64,000 bases of DNA, taken from contig NZ_SDGL01000004.1 of the NCBI RefSeq assembly GCF_007095465.1, positions 85,324 to 149,323 on the forward strand, in the 5' to 3' direction. The stretch's first letter is position 1. The number at the start of each line of letters is the position of its first letter. Source of the stretch: Lactobacillus mulieris. GTDB lineage: Bacteria; Bacillota; Bacilli; Lactobacillales; Lactobacillaceae. The position numbers and the translations under genes were made by a program. The notes under the pieces were generated by a model that worked only from the letters and a program-made list of their open reading frames with translations, did no database searches and was not told where the DNA came from. Positions 52,591 to 62,117 of this stretch are shown here, piece after piece.

Positions 52591-55500
52591 ATGCAAAAGT
52601 TTATAAAAAATCATGTATTTTCATTGATTGCCTGGTTGCTGATTTTGGTTATATCTATTGTTGCATTACCCAATGTTAATCAGCTAACACGTGATCATGC
52701 AGAGATAAAATTGCCTGCAGATACACAAACTACTATTGCTCAAACATTTAATAATGAATGGAGCAATAAAACTAAGAATACATATGAGATTGCTTTGGTT
52801 TTCAATAAAAAAGATGGAAAGCTAACTAAAAGTAATCAAGCAGCAATTGATCAGACAATTTCTGATTTGAAAGAAAATAAAGAAAAGTATGGAATAAAAA
52901 ATATCTTATCGCCCAATGATAATACTGCCACTAAAAAGCGTTTGAAATCTAAGGATAAAACTACTTGGCTTGTGCAGTTAAATGTTTCCAAATCACATGG
53001 AACTATTTCAGATATAAATAAAGAGTTGCAAAAAGCTGTTAAGACTAAAGGCGTTACAACATATGTAACTGGTGCGGATATTTTAAATGATGACTTTTCA
53101 GCATCAATTCAAGAGGGAATTAAGAAAACAGAATTAATATCAATAATTTTCATTTTTATTGTTTTAGTTTTAGTTTTCAGATCTCCAATTGTCCCATTGA
53201 TTTCTTTATTTACAGTGGGGGTATCTTTCTTAACAGCCTTTTCAATTGTAACGAATCTTGTAAAAAGTGCTAACTTCCCATTCTCTAACTTTACACAAGT
53301 TTTCATGGTAATTGTGTTGTTTGGAATAGGAACTGATTACAATATTCTTTTATATGATAAGTTTAAAGAAAATCTTGGTAATGGCTTAACAGTTGGAGAA
53401 GCCACTAAAGATGCATTGCATAAAGCAGGAAGAACTATCTTATTTTCAGGCTCTTCTATATTAATCGGTTTTTCAGCATTAGCTTTAGCTAAGTTCTCTA
53501 TTTACCAATCAGCAACTGGCGTTGCAGTGGGCGTTGCAGTGCTATTACTTGTCTTGTTGACCTTAAATCCATTCTTTATGATGAGTTTAGGTGCTAAGAT
53601 GTTTTGGCCTGTTAAAAAATTCGAAGGGGAAAGTGAAAGCAAAGTTTGGACTTTCCTTGCTTCTAATTCAGTAAAAAGACCAATTTTGCATATCATTGTA
53701 ACTTTTTTAATTGTTACGCCATTTATGGCATTATATAGTGGTCACCTTAATTATGATGATACAGATGAAATTAGTAATGATACACCTTCAAAAGCTGGTT
53801 TGCTAGTAGTTCAAAAGCACTTTTCTAAAGGGATGGCAATGCCATCATACTTATATATAAAGTCTAATCACACTTTAGATAATGAAGCAGATTTGAAATT
53901 AATTGATGAAGCTACCCGACAACTTCAGGCAAGCAAAGGGGTAAGCTTAGTTACTTCTGTAACGCAACCTTATGGTGAAAAAGTTAGTCAACTTTATGTA
54001 AATAAGCAACTTAATACTGTTACTCAAGGTGTAGGAACAGCGCAAAGTGGCTTAACTAAATTAAGTAATGGTTCAAGTCAAATGACTAATGGTTTGGGGC
54101 AATTAGTATCTGGTTCACAAACTTTAACCAATGGTTTGAATACAATGACTAGCCAACTTAATAGCCAAATGTCTACAGCTAACCAGAGTCAATTGGCTCA
54201 ATTACAAACTGCTTTACCTCAAATTAATCAAGGGATTCAAGAACTAAATTCAGCCTTACGTAATTCGGGGGCTTCAATTGATACAACTAGTTTAACTAAC
54301 AATTTAACGGATGCAGGCAATAATGCTAAGTTAATTGGAAATAATCTAACTGCTGCAGGTGAAATTCTTAAACAACTTCAAGCGTCAACGAGCACTTCTT
54401 CTGCTGATACTAGTCAAATTTTGGCTCAATATCGTGCTGTAGAAGATAAAGCAGGCTTGAATGATCAACAAAAGCAGGCTATGGAACAAGCTTTGATGAC
54501 TATTTTGTCAGGAGTTAATAATAAAGTTCAAGCTCAAACTAGTGCAGCAACTACATCAATAGAAAAAGTAGCTGCTAACTTGCAAGCAGCAGGCTTAGCT
54601 GATCAAAGTTTAGGAAATAATTTATCCAATGTTGCCGCAACTCTTCAAGGATTATCAGGTTTGAGTAGCCAAATTAGCACGCTTCAAACAGAAGTTAATA
54701 AATTAGCAACAGCATCTAATCTTGCTTTACCAGGTGCTAACCAAGCTATTACTAAGTTATCGTCTGGGTTGAATCAAGTTCAAAGTGCTGTATCAACAGC
54801 ATCTAATGGTAGTTCACAAATTACTAGTGGGGCGCAACAACTTTATAACAATTCACCAGCTCTTACTGACGGAATTAATAAGGTAAATTCTGGTTTGGGT
54901 GAAGGAGCTACATACTTATCTGGTCTTGCAGATTCTGCAGCTAGTGATGAATTTTATATTCCAAAGAAGTATTTAAAGAGTTCATTATTCCAAAAATCAA
55001 TTAATAACTACATGAGTAATGATAAGAAAATGACTAAAATTATTGTAGTTCTTGATTCAAATCCAAGTTCTGACAAGGCTGCGGTTAAGTCACATAAACT
55101 TAGTGCGATGGTTAAGAAATCACTTGCTGGAACTGATTTAAAGGATGCGGAAGTAGTAATGGGAGGACAAAGTTCAAGAATCCAAGATACTCGCCAAACA
55201 GCTTCTAAAGACTTTACTCGGACAGCAATAATAATGTTAGTTGGAATTGGTTTAGCTTTAATTGTAGTAACCAGATCTGTACTTCAACCATTATTCATTT
55301 TAGGAACTTTATTGATGGCTTACTTCAGTTCATTAACTATTAATGAATGGTTTATCAAGGCGGTTATGGGTAAGGATATGCTTACTTGGAATACCCCATT
55401 CTTTAGTTTTATTATGATTATTGCTTTAGGTGTTGATTATTCTATTTTCTTAATGATGAGATATCGTGAATTAGATGAAGCAACTGCAAGTGAAAGAATG

Positions 55501-55716
55501 GTTCATGCTAGTGCAATTATCGGTACTGTCGTAATTAGTGCAGCTATAATTTTAGGTGGTACCTTTGCAGCGCTTATTCCATCAGGTATTCCAACTTTAA
55601 TTGAAGTTGCGATAACTGTAATTGTTGGTTTAGCAATTTTAGTAATCTTAATGCCGATTTTATTATCTGCAGCTGTAAAGTTAACTTATGAAGGTTTTAA
55701 GAAATCCAAGCATTAA
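52591..55716 (+). CDS. MMPL/RND family exporter
   Basis: A 1041-residue protein with two RND-type membrane blocks (about residues 180-370 and 875-1035), each after a large extracellular domain. MMPL hallmarks include FGIGTDYNILLYDKFKE near 247 and ALGVDYSIFLMMRYRE near 945. The second extracellular domain contains a long Gln/Asn/Ser-rich region of heptad-like repeats (about 475-790: LSNGSSQMTNGLGQLV), predicted coiled coil reaching through the wall, as in YhgE/Pip proteins. Proton-driven export of lipids or amphipathic drugs is likely. Operon with TetR. Confidence 0.9.
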   Translation: MQKFIKNHVFSLIAWLLILVISIVALPNVNQLTRDHAEIKLPADTQTTIAQTFNNEWSNKTKNTYEIALVFNKKDGKLTKSNQAAIDQTISDLKENKEKYGIKNILSPNDNTATKKRLKSKDKTTWLVQLNVSKSHGTISDINKELQKAVKTKGVTTYVTGADILNDDFSASIQEGIKKTELISIIFIFIVLVLVFRSPIVPLISLFTVGVSFLTAFSIVTNLVKSANFPFSNFTQVFMVIVLFGIGTDYNILLYDKFKENLGNGLTVGEATKDALHKAGRTILFSGSSILIGFSALALAKFSIYQSATGVAVGVAVLLLVLLTLNPFFMMSLGAKMFWPVKKFEGESESKVWTFLASNSVKRPILHIIVTFLIVTPFMALYSGHLNYDDTDEISNDTPSKAGLLVVQKHFSKGMAMPSYLYIKSNHTLDNEADLKLIDEATRQLQASKGVSLVTSVTQPYGEKVSQLYVNKQLNTVTQGVGTAQSGLTKLSNGSSQMTNGLGQLVSGSQTLTNGLNTMTSQLNSQMSTANQSQLAQLQTALPQINQGIQELNSALRNSGASIDTTSLTNNLTDAGNNAKLIGNNLTAAGEILKQLQASTSTSSADTSQILAQYRAVEDKAGLNDQQKQAMEQALMTILSGVNNKVQAQTSAATTSIEKVAANLQAAGLADQSLGNNLSNVAATLQGLSGLSSQISTLQTEVNKLATASNLALPGANQAITKLSSGLNQVQSAVSTASNGSSQITSGAQQLYNNSPALTDGINKVNSGLGEGATYLSGLADSAASDEFYIPKKYLKSSLFQKSINNYMSNDKKMTKIIVVLDSNPSSDKAAVKSHKLSAMVKKSLAGTDLKDAEVVMGGQSSRIQDTRQTASKDFTRTAIIMLVGIGLALIVVTRSVLQPLFILGTLLMAYFSSLTINEWFIKAVMGKDMLTWNTPFFSFIMIIALGVDYSIFLMMRYRELDEATASERMVHASAIIGTVVISAAIILGGTFAALIPSGIPTLIEVAITVIVGLAILVILMPILLSAAVKLTYEGFKKSKH

Positions 55717-55729
55717 GTTTAAAAAGTAG

Positions 55730-55760
55730 TAAAAGACTGTATAAATGCAGTCTTTTTTTC
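55730..55760 (+). terminator. terminator after MMPL exporter
   Basis: Stem AAAAGACTG/CAGTCTTTT followed by T's. Confidence 0.8.
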
Positions 55761-55827
55761 TATGCAAAATAAGTTTTAAATTTATAATGGATGTTATAGT
55801 AAATAAAAATTTTAGAGGTTTTGATTA

Positions 55828-56808
55828 ATGAAAAGATGTCCAAGTTGCGGCCACTTATTAAAAATTGATGAAGCAAAATGTACATATTGTGGCCACATAT
55901 TTTCAAAAGAAACTGAACAAAATAAGTCAGAGTATACAGAAAATACGCAGGGGATGAGTAGGAGTCAACTTCAAAAAGAAAACTCGTCAAGTTTAATACA
56001 GCCAGTAAGTAAGTTGCCATTAAAAGAAATTTTTCAAAAAATGCTTTTGTGGATTCATAAAAATTCAACTATTGTTTTCATTACTGGACTAATTTTAATG
56101 GTGTTTACAAGTATTGTACCCGAATTAGGGTGGACATGCTTGTTGTTACTTTTAGGGTGGTTATTTTGGGTATGTAAGAAAGATATTCCTGTCAAACAAT
56201 ATACTGTTGATAAAAAGCTAACCGCTGATCTTAATAAAACTGGAGAACGGGTCGGTGAAAGAGCTGATCGACAAAAAGAGCGAATAATTAGCGAACACCC
56301 TGAAGTAAGAGAAAAAATAAAAAAAGTACAACAAATCAAGTTGCCAAAAAATGCCAGTGTATATCGCTGGGGAGCAATCTTTACTTCCTTACTTAGTTTA
56401 TTTATTTTCTTTTCAAAATCTGAGAATACTAACTCATTATCCAGGGTGGTTCTTGATTTTGCTAATAATCAATTCTCATCATCACAAACAATTTTTGCTA
56501 TGCTAGTTTATATTGGATGGGCTTACATAGTTATTAATCCTTTCCTTATTGTCTATCGGTTATTGAAAAAAGAAACTAGTTATAGAATCAAAGCTTTTGT
56601 TTGGGCACTAATTGAAACTATTTTGTTATTTGGTTTAGTAAATTATTCTTCTAGAACCACAGCTGTTTCAACTTTTGGTAGTTTAACAAAACAATTAATT
56701 TCTTCATTAACAGCTATTGCAGTTAATTATTATATGTTGATTTTTACTAGTGTTTTGACTACAGCGTTAACGTTAATGAATATAATAAAAGATAAAAAGA
56801 ATATTTAA
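55828..56808 (+). CDS. zinc-ribbon membrane protein, function unknown
   Basis: A 326-residue protein. It starts with a zinc ribbon (MKRCPSCGHLLKIDEAKCTYCGHIF, two CxxC pairs; given here as CPSC and CTYC), followed by a polar linker, two membrane segments near 85-125, a charged cytoplasmic loop with GERVGERADRQKER, and about four further segments to the C-terminus. Such zinc-ribbon membrane proteins are common in lactobacilli without known function. Own promoter gap and terminator. Confidence 0.75.
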   Translation: MKRCPSCGHLLKIDEAKCTYCGHIFSKETEQNKSEYTENTQGMSRSQLQKENSSSLIQPVSKLPLKEIFQKMLLWIHKNSTIVFITGLILMVFTSIVPELGWTCLLLLLGWLFWVCKKDIPVKQYTVDKKLTADLNKTGERVGERADRQKERIISEHPEVREKIKKVQQIKLPKNASVYRWGAIFTSLLSLFIFFSKSENTNSLSRVVLDFANNQFSSSQTIFAMLVYIGWAYIVINPFLIVYRLLKKETSYRIKAFVWALIETILLFGLVNYSSRTTAVSTFGSLTKQLISSLTAIAVNYYMLIFTSVLTTALTLMNIIKDKKNI

Positions 56809-56841
56809 AAAATGCCTTCCTAACTTAGGAGGGCATTTTTG
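56807..56841. terminator. bidirectional terminator
   Basis: Stem AAAAATGCCTTCCTA/TAGGAGGGCATTTTT with one G-T pair, between convergent genes. Confidence 0.85.
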
Positions 56842-56849
56842 GATAAATT

Positions 56850-58232
56850 TTATTTATTACTCTTAGTACAATCAATTATCAAATGTTCATTAATGAAAGC
56901 ATTAAGTCCAAGTTCACTCAATTCTCGACCGTAACCAGAATTCTTAATACCACCAAATGGGAGTTCTGGAGCAGTAATCCAGCGACCATTGATAACTGTC
57001 ATCCCAGTTTCAATTTGACTAGCAATTTCTTGCGCTTTAGCGACATTAGAACTGATAATAGATGAACCAAGACCAAAGCTAGAATCGTTAGCTAATTCAA
57101 TAGCTTCGCTTATGTCTTTTACTTTGTATATGCAAGCGACTGGTCCAAATAATTCTTGATTAAAAATTGGATTTTCTTTGTTAATATTGGTTAGAATTAT
57201 TGGTCTAAAGAAGGCCCCTTTTTCATTGATATTTGGATATTGATAAGAAATATTAGCACCTGCTTCACAAGCCTGCTTGACTTGCTGAGTCAACTTCTTT
57301 TTTGCACTTTCTGAATTTAGAGGTGCTAATGTGGTGGATTTATTCATTGGATCACCAGGCTTTAAATTGGCAAAAATATTTTTTAACTCATTAAGAACTT
57401 GGTCATACTTATCTTCTAAAACAATAATTCTTTTAGAAGAGGTGCAAACTTGACCACAGTTATAAGTTCTTGCATCCTGTAAAACATTTTTGAGTATTGT
57501 ATCATCAGCGTCATTTAAAACAATGAAAGGGTCATTCCCTCCTAATTCCATAGTTGATTTTTTAAGACTCTTACCGGCTTGCATAGCAACACTAGCGCCA
57601 CCTCGTTCAGAACCAGTTAAGGCAACACCTTTAATCCGATTATCACTGATTACATCTGCTAATTGTTGATATGATAAGTATAAATTTATCATGCTTCCTT
57701 CAGGAGCTCCTGCGCGTTTAATAATTTTTTCTGCCAAAGCTGCACATCCTGGAACATTGTGAGCATGCTTTAAAAGCATGGGATTACCAACAATAAAGTT
57801 AGGAGCAAATACGCGGATGATTTGGTAAAGAGGAAAATTCCATGGCTCGCAAGCCATAATAACGCCCGTAGCTTGTTTAAGGTAATATGCATTACCTAAA
57901 GAGGTGTTTAGAGGAACTTTATTTAACATATCAACCCCATGTTGAGCAAAGTAGTGACATATATTGATACATAAATCAACTTCTTCTAGTGATTCGACAT
58001 AAAGTTTCCCCATCTCTTTTGTTATAATTGTCGCCATTTGAACTCGATTATCTTTAAAATTGTCGGCAATTTTATCTAAGATTTGACTTCTTTTTTGTGG
58101 ACTTTCATGTCGCCATTTTTTGTATAAGCAATTGGCTAAATTTATGCTTTCTTCGATATGTTGAGCGGTTGGATTGGAATATTCTGCGAAATTTTCATTT
58201 GTATATGGATTAATGGATTGATAATTTGACAT
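56850..58232 (-). CDS. NAD(P)-dependent aldehyde dehydrogenase (succinate-semialdehyde dehydrogenase-like)
   Basis: A 460-residue aldehyde dehydrogenase: cofactor region [11 protein letters not shown] near 130, Glu in MELGGNDPF near 230, catalytic Cys in [12 protein letters not shown] near 265, and [10 protein letters not shown] near 360. Related to GabD/YneI-type enzymes that oxidise semialdehydes. Start set at ATG 58232 ([11 protein letters not shown]) with AGAGG upstream, which gives the usual family length; a longer frame adds 17 non-conserved residues. The promoter has a cre site. Confidence 0.9.
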   Translation of the reverse strand: MSNYQSINPYTNENFAEYSNPTAQHIEESINLANCLYKKWRHESPQKRSQILDKIADNFKDNRVQMATIITKEMGKLYVESLEEVDLCINICHYFAQHGVDMLNKVPLNTSLGNAYYLKQATGVIMACEPWNFPLYQIIRVFAPNFIVGNPMLLKHAHNVPGCAALAEKIIKRAGAPEGSMINLYLSYQQLADVISDNRIKGVALTGSERGGASVAMQAGKSLKKSTMELGGNDPFIVLNDADDTILKNVLQDARTYNCGQVCTSSKRIIVLEDKYDQVLNELKNIFANLKPGDPMNKSTTLAPLNSESAKKKLTQQVKQACEAGANISYQYPNINEKGAFFRPIILTNINKENPIFNQELFGPVACIYKVKDISEAIELANDSSFGLGSSIISSNVAKAQEIASQIETGMTVINGRWITAPELPFGGIKNSGYGRELSELGLNAFINEHLIIDCTKSNK

Positions 58233-58265
58233 GTAAATACCTCTTTTTAACAGACTATAGTCCTC

Positions 58266-58282
58266 ATTATAAAACGTTTTCA
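58266..58282 (-). promoter_or_regulatory. cre site overlapping -10 of aldehyde dehydrogenase gene
   Basis: Minus strand TGAAAACGTTTTAT (58282-58269) matches the cre core, and the TATAAT -10 (58271-58266) overlaps its end. Predicts repression by CcpA. Confidence 0.6.
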
Positions 58283-58359
58283 AGAGAGAGTTAATTTTTT
58301 TACTTAAAAAATTTTTTTGCTAGAATATTGATAAGAAAAAAATAAAAAGGGAGAAAAAT

Positions 58360-58857
58360 ATGACTGAAGTTTCAACTGGTAATGTGTACTTAGGGACACC
58401 ATTTTATAATGATGCACAAAAAAATAGAGTGAAATTAGCGCAAGAATACTTAGCAGAAAATCCAACTGTTGTTAGAGTTCATTTCCCATTTGATTATGAA
58501 TTTGTTGATCCAGAAGAACCAAATCCTAAGGCGGGTATTCCGAGCTTAAAATGGCAATTAGCAACTTATCAAAACGATATTACTGGATTAGTAAATGCTA
58601 ATGTAGGTGTCTTTTTATATGATATGGATAATATTGATGATGGAAGTGCTTTTGAAATTGGATATATGCGAGCAATGCATAAACCAGTTATTTTAGTACC
58701 ATTTACTGAAAAAAATAATGAAGTAAAAAAAATGAACCTGATGCTTGCTCAGGGTGTAACAACTTTAATTGATGGAAACACAGAATTTGAAAAGTTAAAA
58801 ACATATGATTTTAACTCCTGTATGAGTAATCCAGTTACGGGTTATCGCATTTTTTAA
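58360..58857 (+). CDS. ntd: nucleoside 2-deoxyribosyltransferase
   Basis: A 165-residue enzyme of the NDT family typical of lactobacilli. Motifs: NVYLGTPFYNDAQ near residue 8 (family YFGAxWF-type start), NDITGLVNANVGVFLYD near 90, and FEIGYMRAMHKPVI near 115 with the catalytic Glu. It exchanges bases between deoxyribonucleosides in purine/pyrimidine salvage. AGGGAG site; monocistronic with its own terminator. Confidence 0.85.
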   Translation: MTEVSTGNVYLGTPFYNDAQKNRVKLAQEYLAENPTVVRVHFPFDYEFVDPEEPNPKAGIPSLKWQLATYQNDITGLVNANVGVFLYDMDNIDDGSAFEIGYMRAMHKPVILVPFTEKNNEVKKMNLMLAQGVTTLIDGNTEFEKLKTYDFNSCMSNPVTGYRIF

Positions 58858-58858
58858 A

Positions 58859-58894
58859 GAAAAAAATAGTCTGGCAAAACCAGACTATTTTTCT
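58859..58894. terminator. bidirectional terminator after ntd
   Basis: Stem AAAATAGTCTGG/CCAGACTATTTT. Confidence 0.88.
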
Positions 58895-58897
58895 TTT

Positions 58898-59749
58898 TTA
58901 TAAACTTTCTAATGCACTTTGGGCACGCTCAATTACTTGTTGATTGTCGTTAAGGCGTCCAAAGGCAATTGCATCATAAAAATTATCTTTTGCCTTTTGA
59001 ATATCACCGTTTTGGGCAACAATGTTTTCTCCTAAGCGGAGACAAGTTCTAGCTAAGAAAAATACGAGGTGGCGAGTTGCACATAAATTATATGCAGCAT
59101 TCAATAATTTATTAGAGTGCTTATAATCGCCTTGCTCACCATAAAATTCCCCAGCAGTACACAAGATAGAAAGTACTTGAATTGCTTCTTCATTACTATT
59201 AACTTTAAATTTTAAAATTTCATTTTTAATTTGGTCATAGTAATGTTTAGCCTTATCGAATTCTTTTTGACTAAAGTATACTTCACTGCAACCATTTAAA
59301 GCTAATAAGCGATAGATACTATTAGCTTTTAAATCAGCTGCAGTTAAAATACCATTGAAATAATAAAGAGCGCTCATAGGCTCATTTTTATCATAAAGAG
59401 CAACTTGGCCTTTTAAGTATTGATAATGAAACTTATCATCACTCTTTTTTAGAGAGCTTTGCTTAACTTTAGCCATGAGTCTAGCTAATTTTTCATAATC
59501 ATATGAAACTAATGAAAAATCCGCTTCTATTAATTGCTCCGTAACTCCCGCTTCTTCAGAAGGTCCCATTAAATCTGAAAGAGAAATATTCATTCTTTCA
59601 CACAATTGATTCAAAATCTTAAATGATGGAACCAAACCATTATTTTCAAACTTACTTAAAGTGGACTGAGTACAAATACCTGAACATAACTCTGTTTGAG
59701 ATAATTTCAGAGATTTTCTAATTTGTACAAACTTATCTATATTCAACAT
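58898..59749 (-). CDS. XRE-family regulator with TPR-like domain (Rgg/PlcR-like)
   Basis: A 283-residue regulator: N-terminal XRE helix-turn-helix (FVQIRKSLKLSQTELCSG and STLSKFENN within residues 5-40), then about 210 residues of helical repeats, the architecture of Rgg/PlcR/RNPP peptide-sensing regulators. It starts one base after the esterase stop codon, so they are one operon. Its ligand is unknown; I found no obvious pheromone peptide gene next to it. Confidence 0.82.
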   Translation of the reverse strand: MLNIDKFVQIRKSLKLSQTELCSGICTQSTLSKFENNGLVPSFKILNQLCERMNISLSDLMGPSEEAGVTEQLIEADFSLVSYDYEKLARLMAKVKQSSLKKSDDKFHYQYLKGQVALYDKNEPMSALYYFNGILTAADLKANSIYRLLALNGCSEVYFSQKEFDKAKHYYDQIKNEILKFKVNSNEEAIQVLSILCTAGEFYGEQGDYKHSNKLLNAAYNLCATRHLVFFLARTCLRLGENIVAQNGDIQKAKDNFYDAIAFGRLNDNQQVIERAQSALESL

Positions 59750-59750
59750 T

Positions 59751-60545
59751 CTACTTATTCCTTTTTATGGCTTGATAGAGAAAATCTAATGATTCATCTA
59801 CGTAGTCATTGGCATAGGCCATAGCATGACCTGAACCAGGTAAAGTAAGAAGCTGTACTTCATGTCCTGAATCGGCTAAAAAGGGGATAAATCTAAAAAC
59901 ACCACTGAGCTCAACTAATTCATGGCTAGAATTGATTAACATTAACTGATTAAGGTTATCATAATCATATGAATCAGCATCTAACTTTTGCAAAACTTCA
60001 TGATTATTACTTCCAATGTAAGTTACAGTGAAGTATTTATAAAATGAAGCAGCTATTTCATCAGGAGCACTTGTTCCTAATTCTGATCTAGCATCTGGGG
60101 ATGGTGAAACTGTTTCATGCTCTTTCATCCAATTAGAAAAATCAACAGGTGCAGACCAAGTCACTGTTGGGAAAACGTAAAAACCAGCAAGTTGTAAAGC
60201 TAAAGTACCACCGGCACTTGCTCCAATTTGCACTATATTTTTCTGATCATCTGAATCAGTATAACTTGAGTTTAGCAACCAATCGATAAAATTTCTTGCA
60301 TCTTGGTGAGCGGCAGGGAATATATATCGAGGAGCAAGACGATAATCAGGAATAAAGGTCATAAATCCTGCATTGGCAAATTTAATACCAAAGTTTTTGC
60401 ATTCATCTTTAGATCCTCGAATAAATCCACCACCGTGCCAAAAAATTAATATTTTTGTTTTTGAGCTAGTATCATTAGGAAAATAGATATCAGTTCTTAA
60501 ATCATGCTCAGAGTCATAAATGACATTTTGCTTAATGACTACCAT
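59751..60545 (-). CDS. alpha/beta hydrolase, hormone-sensitive lipase-like esterase
   Basis: A 264-residue hydrolase: oxyanion motif FWHGGGFIRGS near residue 37, nucleophile elbow GASAGGTLAL near 109, DYRLAPRYIFPAA (HSL family) near 70, and final His in GSGHAMAYA near 240. Likely a carboxylesterase of short acyl esters or a feruloyl/acetyl esterase. ATG 60545 is favoured, with AAGGA 8 bp upstream. Co-transcribed with the Rgg-like regulator. Confidence 0.85.
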   Translation of the reverse strand: MVVIKQNVIYDSEHDLRTDIYFPNDTSSKTKILIFWHGGGFIRGSKDECKNFGIKFANAGFMTFIPDYRLAPRYIFPAAHQDARNFIDWLLNSSYTDSDDQKNIVQIGASAGGTLALQLAGFYVFPTVTWSAPVDFSNWMKEHETVSPSPDARSELGTSAPDEIAASFYKYFTVTYIGSNNHEVLQKLDADSYDYDNLNQLMLINSSHELVELSGVFRFIPFLADSGHEVQLLTLPGSGHAMAYANDYVDESLDFLYQAIKRNK

Positions 60546-60744
60546 CAATCCATTCCTTTCTTTTGCGGTTTCGAGGCATATTATAGTAAAAAATGCATGA
60601 AAAAAGCCAATAAAAACAACTATTATCTTAAAAAAATAACAAATACTTTAATTTTGATAAAAAATTAATGCATTTTTCGATTATTCAAGTTTATTGAGTT
60701 ACATTTGATAAAATATTTTATGTGGGATAGAAAGGCGGAAAGAA

Positions 60745-61350
60745 ATGCGATTATCTGCTGAAAAAAGTCGAAAATTAATCAAAATTTTAACATTAGTATC
60801 TTTTATCCTAATTATTGCGTTAGTCATTTATTGGTGGAAACTTGGTATTTTTACGGATACCGAAAAAATGAAAGCATATTTAGCTGATAAAAAAATTATT
60901 GGACCGTTGATATTTGTGTTGATTCAAATTGTCCAAGTAGTAATCCCGATAATTCCAGGAGGTGTTTCACTTTTAGCTGGTGTTATATTTTTTGGCCCTG
61001 TTTGGGGATTCATATATAATTATGTAGGAATATGTATTGGTTCATTTGTTATTTTTTATTTATCAAGAAGGTACGGAAAACCATTTATTTTACATTTAGT
61101 ATCTGAAGAAACTTTGGATAAATATATTAAATGGACAAAAAATCAGAAAAAATTCAATTGGTTTTTCGCTTTATGTATTGTAGCACCAGCTGCTCCTGAT
61201 GATGTTTTATGTATGTTAGCAGGATTGACTCAAATGAAGTTTTGGACATATTTTTGGATTATTGTTTTAGGAAAGCCATGGACAATTGCAGCATATAGTT
61301 TTGGATTATTATATGGCGCTAAATGGTTATTTGGTATTTTTAAAAAGTGA
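60745..61350 (+). CDS. TVP38/TMEM64 (DedA-like) membrane protein
   Basis: A 201-residue membrane protein with about five or six hydrophobic segments and the VTT-domain stretch IIPGGVSLLAGVIFFGPVWG near residue 72 and CIVAPAAPDDVLCMLAGLT near 150. Related proteins act as lipid scramblases or in undecaprenyl-phosphate recycling; role here is inferred. Its stop codon overlaps the next gene's GTG. Confidence 0.88.
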   Translation: MRLSAEKSRKLIKILTLVSFILIIALVIYWWKLGIFTDTEKMKAYLADKKIIGPLIFVLIQIVQVVIPIIPGGVSLLAGVIFFGPVWGFIYNYVGICIGSFVIFYLSRRYGKPFILHLVSEETLDKYIKWTKNQKKFNWFFALCIVAPAAPDDVLCMLAGLTQMKFWTYFWIIVLGKPWTIAAYSFGLLYGAKWLFGIFKK

Positions 61351-61877
61351 TTGGTAAGAAAATTTATTTAAGACATTTTGTAAAAGAAGATGGAGAACAA
61401 CTTTTTTTGTGGAGTAAAAAAACTGTTTATTTTGAAAAAGCACGTTTTACACAATATAAAGATTTATCCGCTGCTAAGCATGGAGCTACTTTATTGGCCC
61501 AAAGAAAAAATAGCTTTGCAATATGTAGTCATGATAATGATAAAGTCATAGGAATGATTGAATTATATGAACGAGGAGCAAGTGAAAATTTGCTAAATAC
61601 TTGTGAAGTAGGTTTTTTATTAGATGAAAAGTATTGGCATCAAGGGTTAATGAAAGAAGCTTTGCAGTTGGTTTGCCAATATGCATTTAATGATTTGGGG
61701 ATGAAAGAAATATGGGCTGGAGTTTTTCAAGATAATGATGCGTCTATTCATTTATTAGGCAAAATGGGTTTTGAATATATCTATCAAGTAAAGTATCCTG
61801 ACATATTTTCGCCTGAAAATAAAAATGAAAATTATTATCTTTTACGTCCAGGTAATTGCAAATTTGTGCGTTCATGA
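61347..61877 (+). CDS. GNAT-family N-acetyltransferase (RimJ/RimL type)
   Basis: A 176-residue acetyltransferase: IYLRHFVKEDGEQLF at the start, EVGFLLDEKYWHQGLMKEAL near 90 (acetyl-CoA loop, Q/R-x-x-G-x variant HQGLMK), and GVFQDNDASIHLLGKMGF near 130. It probably acetylates a ribosomal protein or small amine. GTG start overlaps the TVP38 stop (GTGA), so the pair is coupled. The serS leader promoter overlaps its stop codon. Confidence 0.82.
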   Translation: MIGKKIYLRHFVKEDGEQLFLWSKKTVYFEKARFTQYKDLSAAKHGATLLAQRKNSFAICSHDNDKVIGMIELYERGASENLLNTCEVGFLLDEKYWHQGLMKEALQLVCQYAFNDLGMKEIWAGVFQDNDASIHLLGKMGFEYIYQVKYPDIFSPENKNENYYLLRPGNCKFVRS

Positions 61878-61883
61878 TAAAAT
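61856..61883 (+). promoter_or_regulatory. promoter of serS T-box leader
   Basis: TTGCAA (61856-61861), 16-bp spacer, TAAAAT (61878-61883), within the end of the acetyltransferase gene. Confidence 0.55.
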
Positions 61884-61892
61884 TTAAGTAAA

Positions 61893-62106
61893 CGCGAAAT
61901 CCTAAGACAGCTTCAGAGAGTCCGCGGTTGGTGTGAGCGGATGGACGTCGTTTCCAGATTTCTTAAAGTGGGCAATTAATAGTTGCACGGTTTGCACCGT
62001 TATCGCAAAGTAATGAGTGTGGTCTTAATTAGACTGAACTTGGGTGGTACCGCGAACCGTGATCCGATTCGTCCCAGTAATGGGACGGGTCGGCTTTTTT
62101 ATTTTT
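61893..62106 (+). ncRNA. T-box riboswitch, serine (UCC specifier)
   Basis: Closing helix GAAATC (61896-61901)/GATTTC (61957-61962) of stem I, with the candidate specifier codon TCC at 61953-61955 just before it. The conserved T-box TGGGTGGTACCGCG is at 62041-62054, followed by a terminator stem (CGTCCCA/TGGGACG) and T-run. Uncharged tRNA-Ser would stabilise the antiterminator and turn on serS. Confidence 0.9.
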
Positions 62107-62117
62107 CGGAGGTTTTT

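Noticed and set aside
55760..56068. 102-residue minus-strand frame over the zinc-ribbon gene
   Set aside because: Shadow of the zinc-ribbon membrane protein; hydrophobic because it is AT-rich.
61983..62117. Longer serS start at a TTG (61983)
   Set aside because: Lies within the T-box RNA; the ATG at 62118 has CGGAGG and gives the standard protein length.
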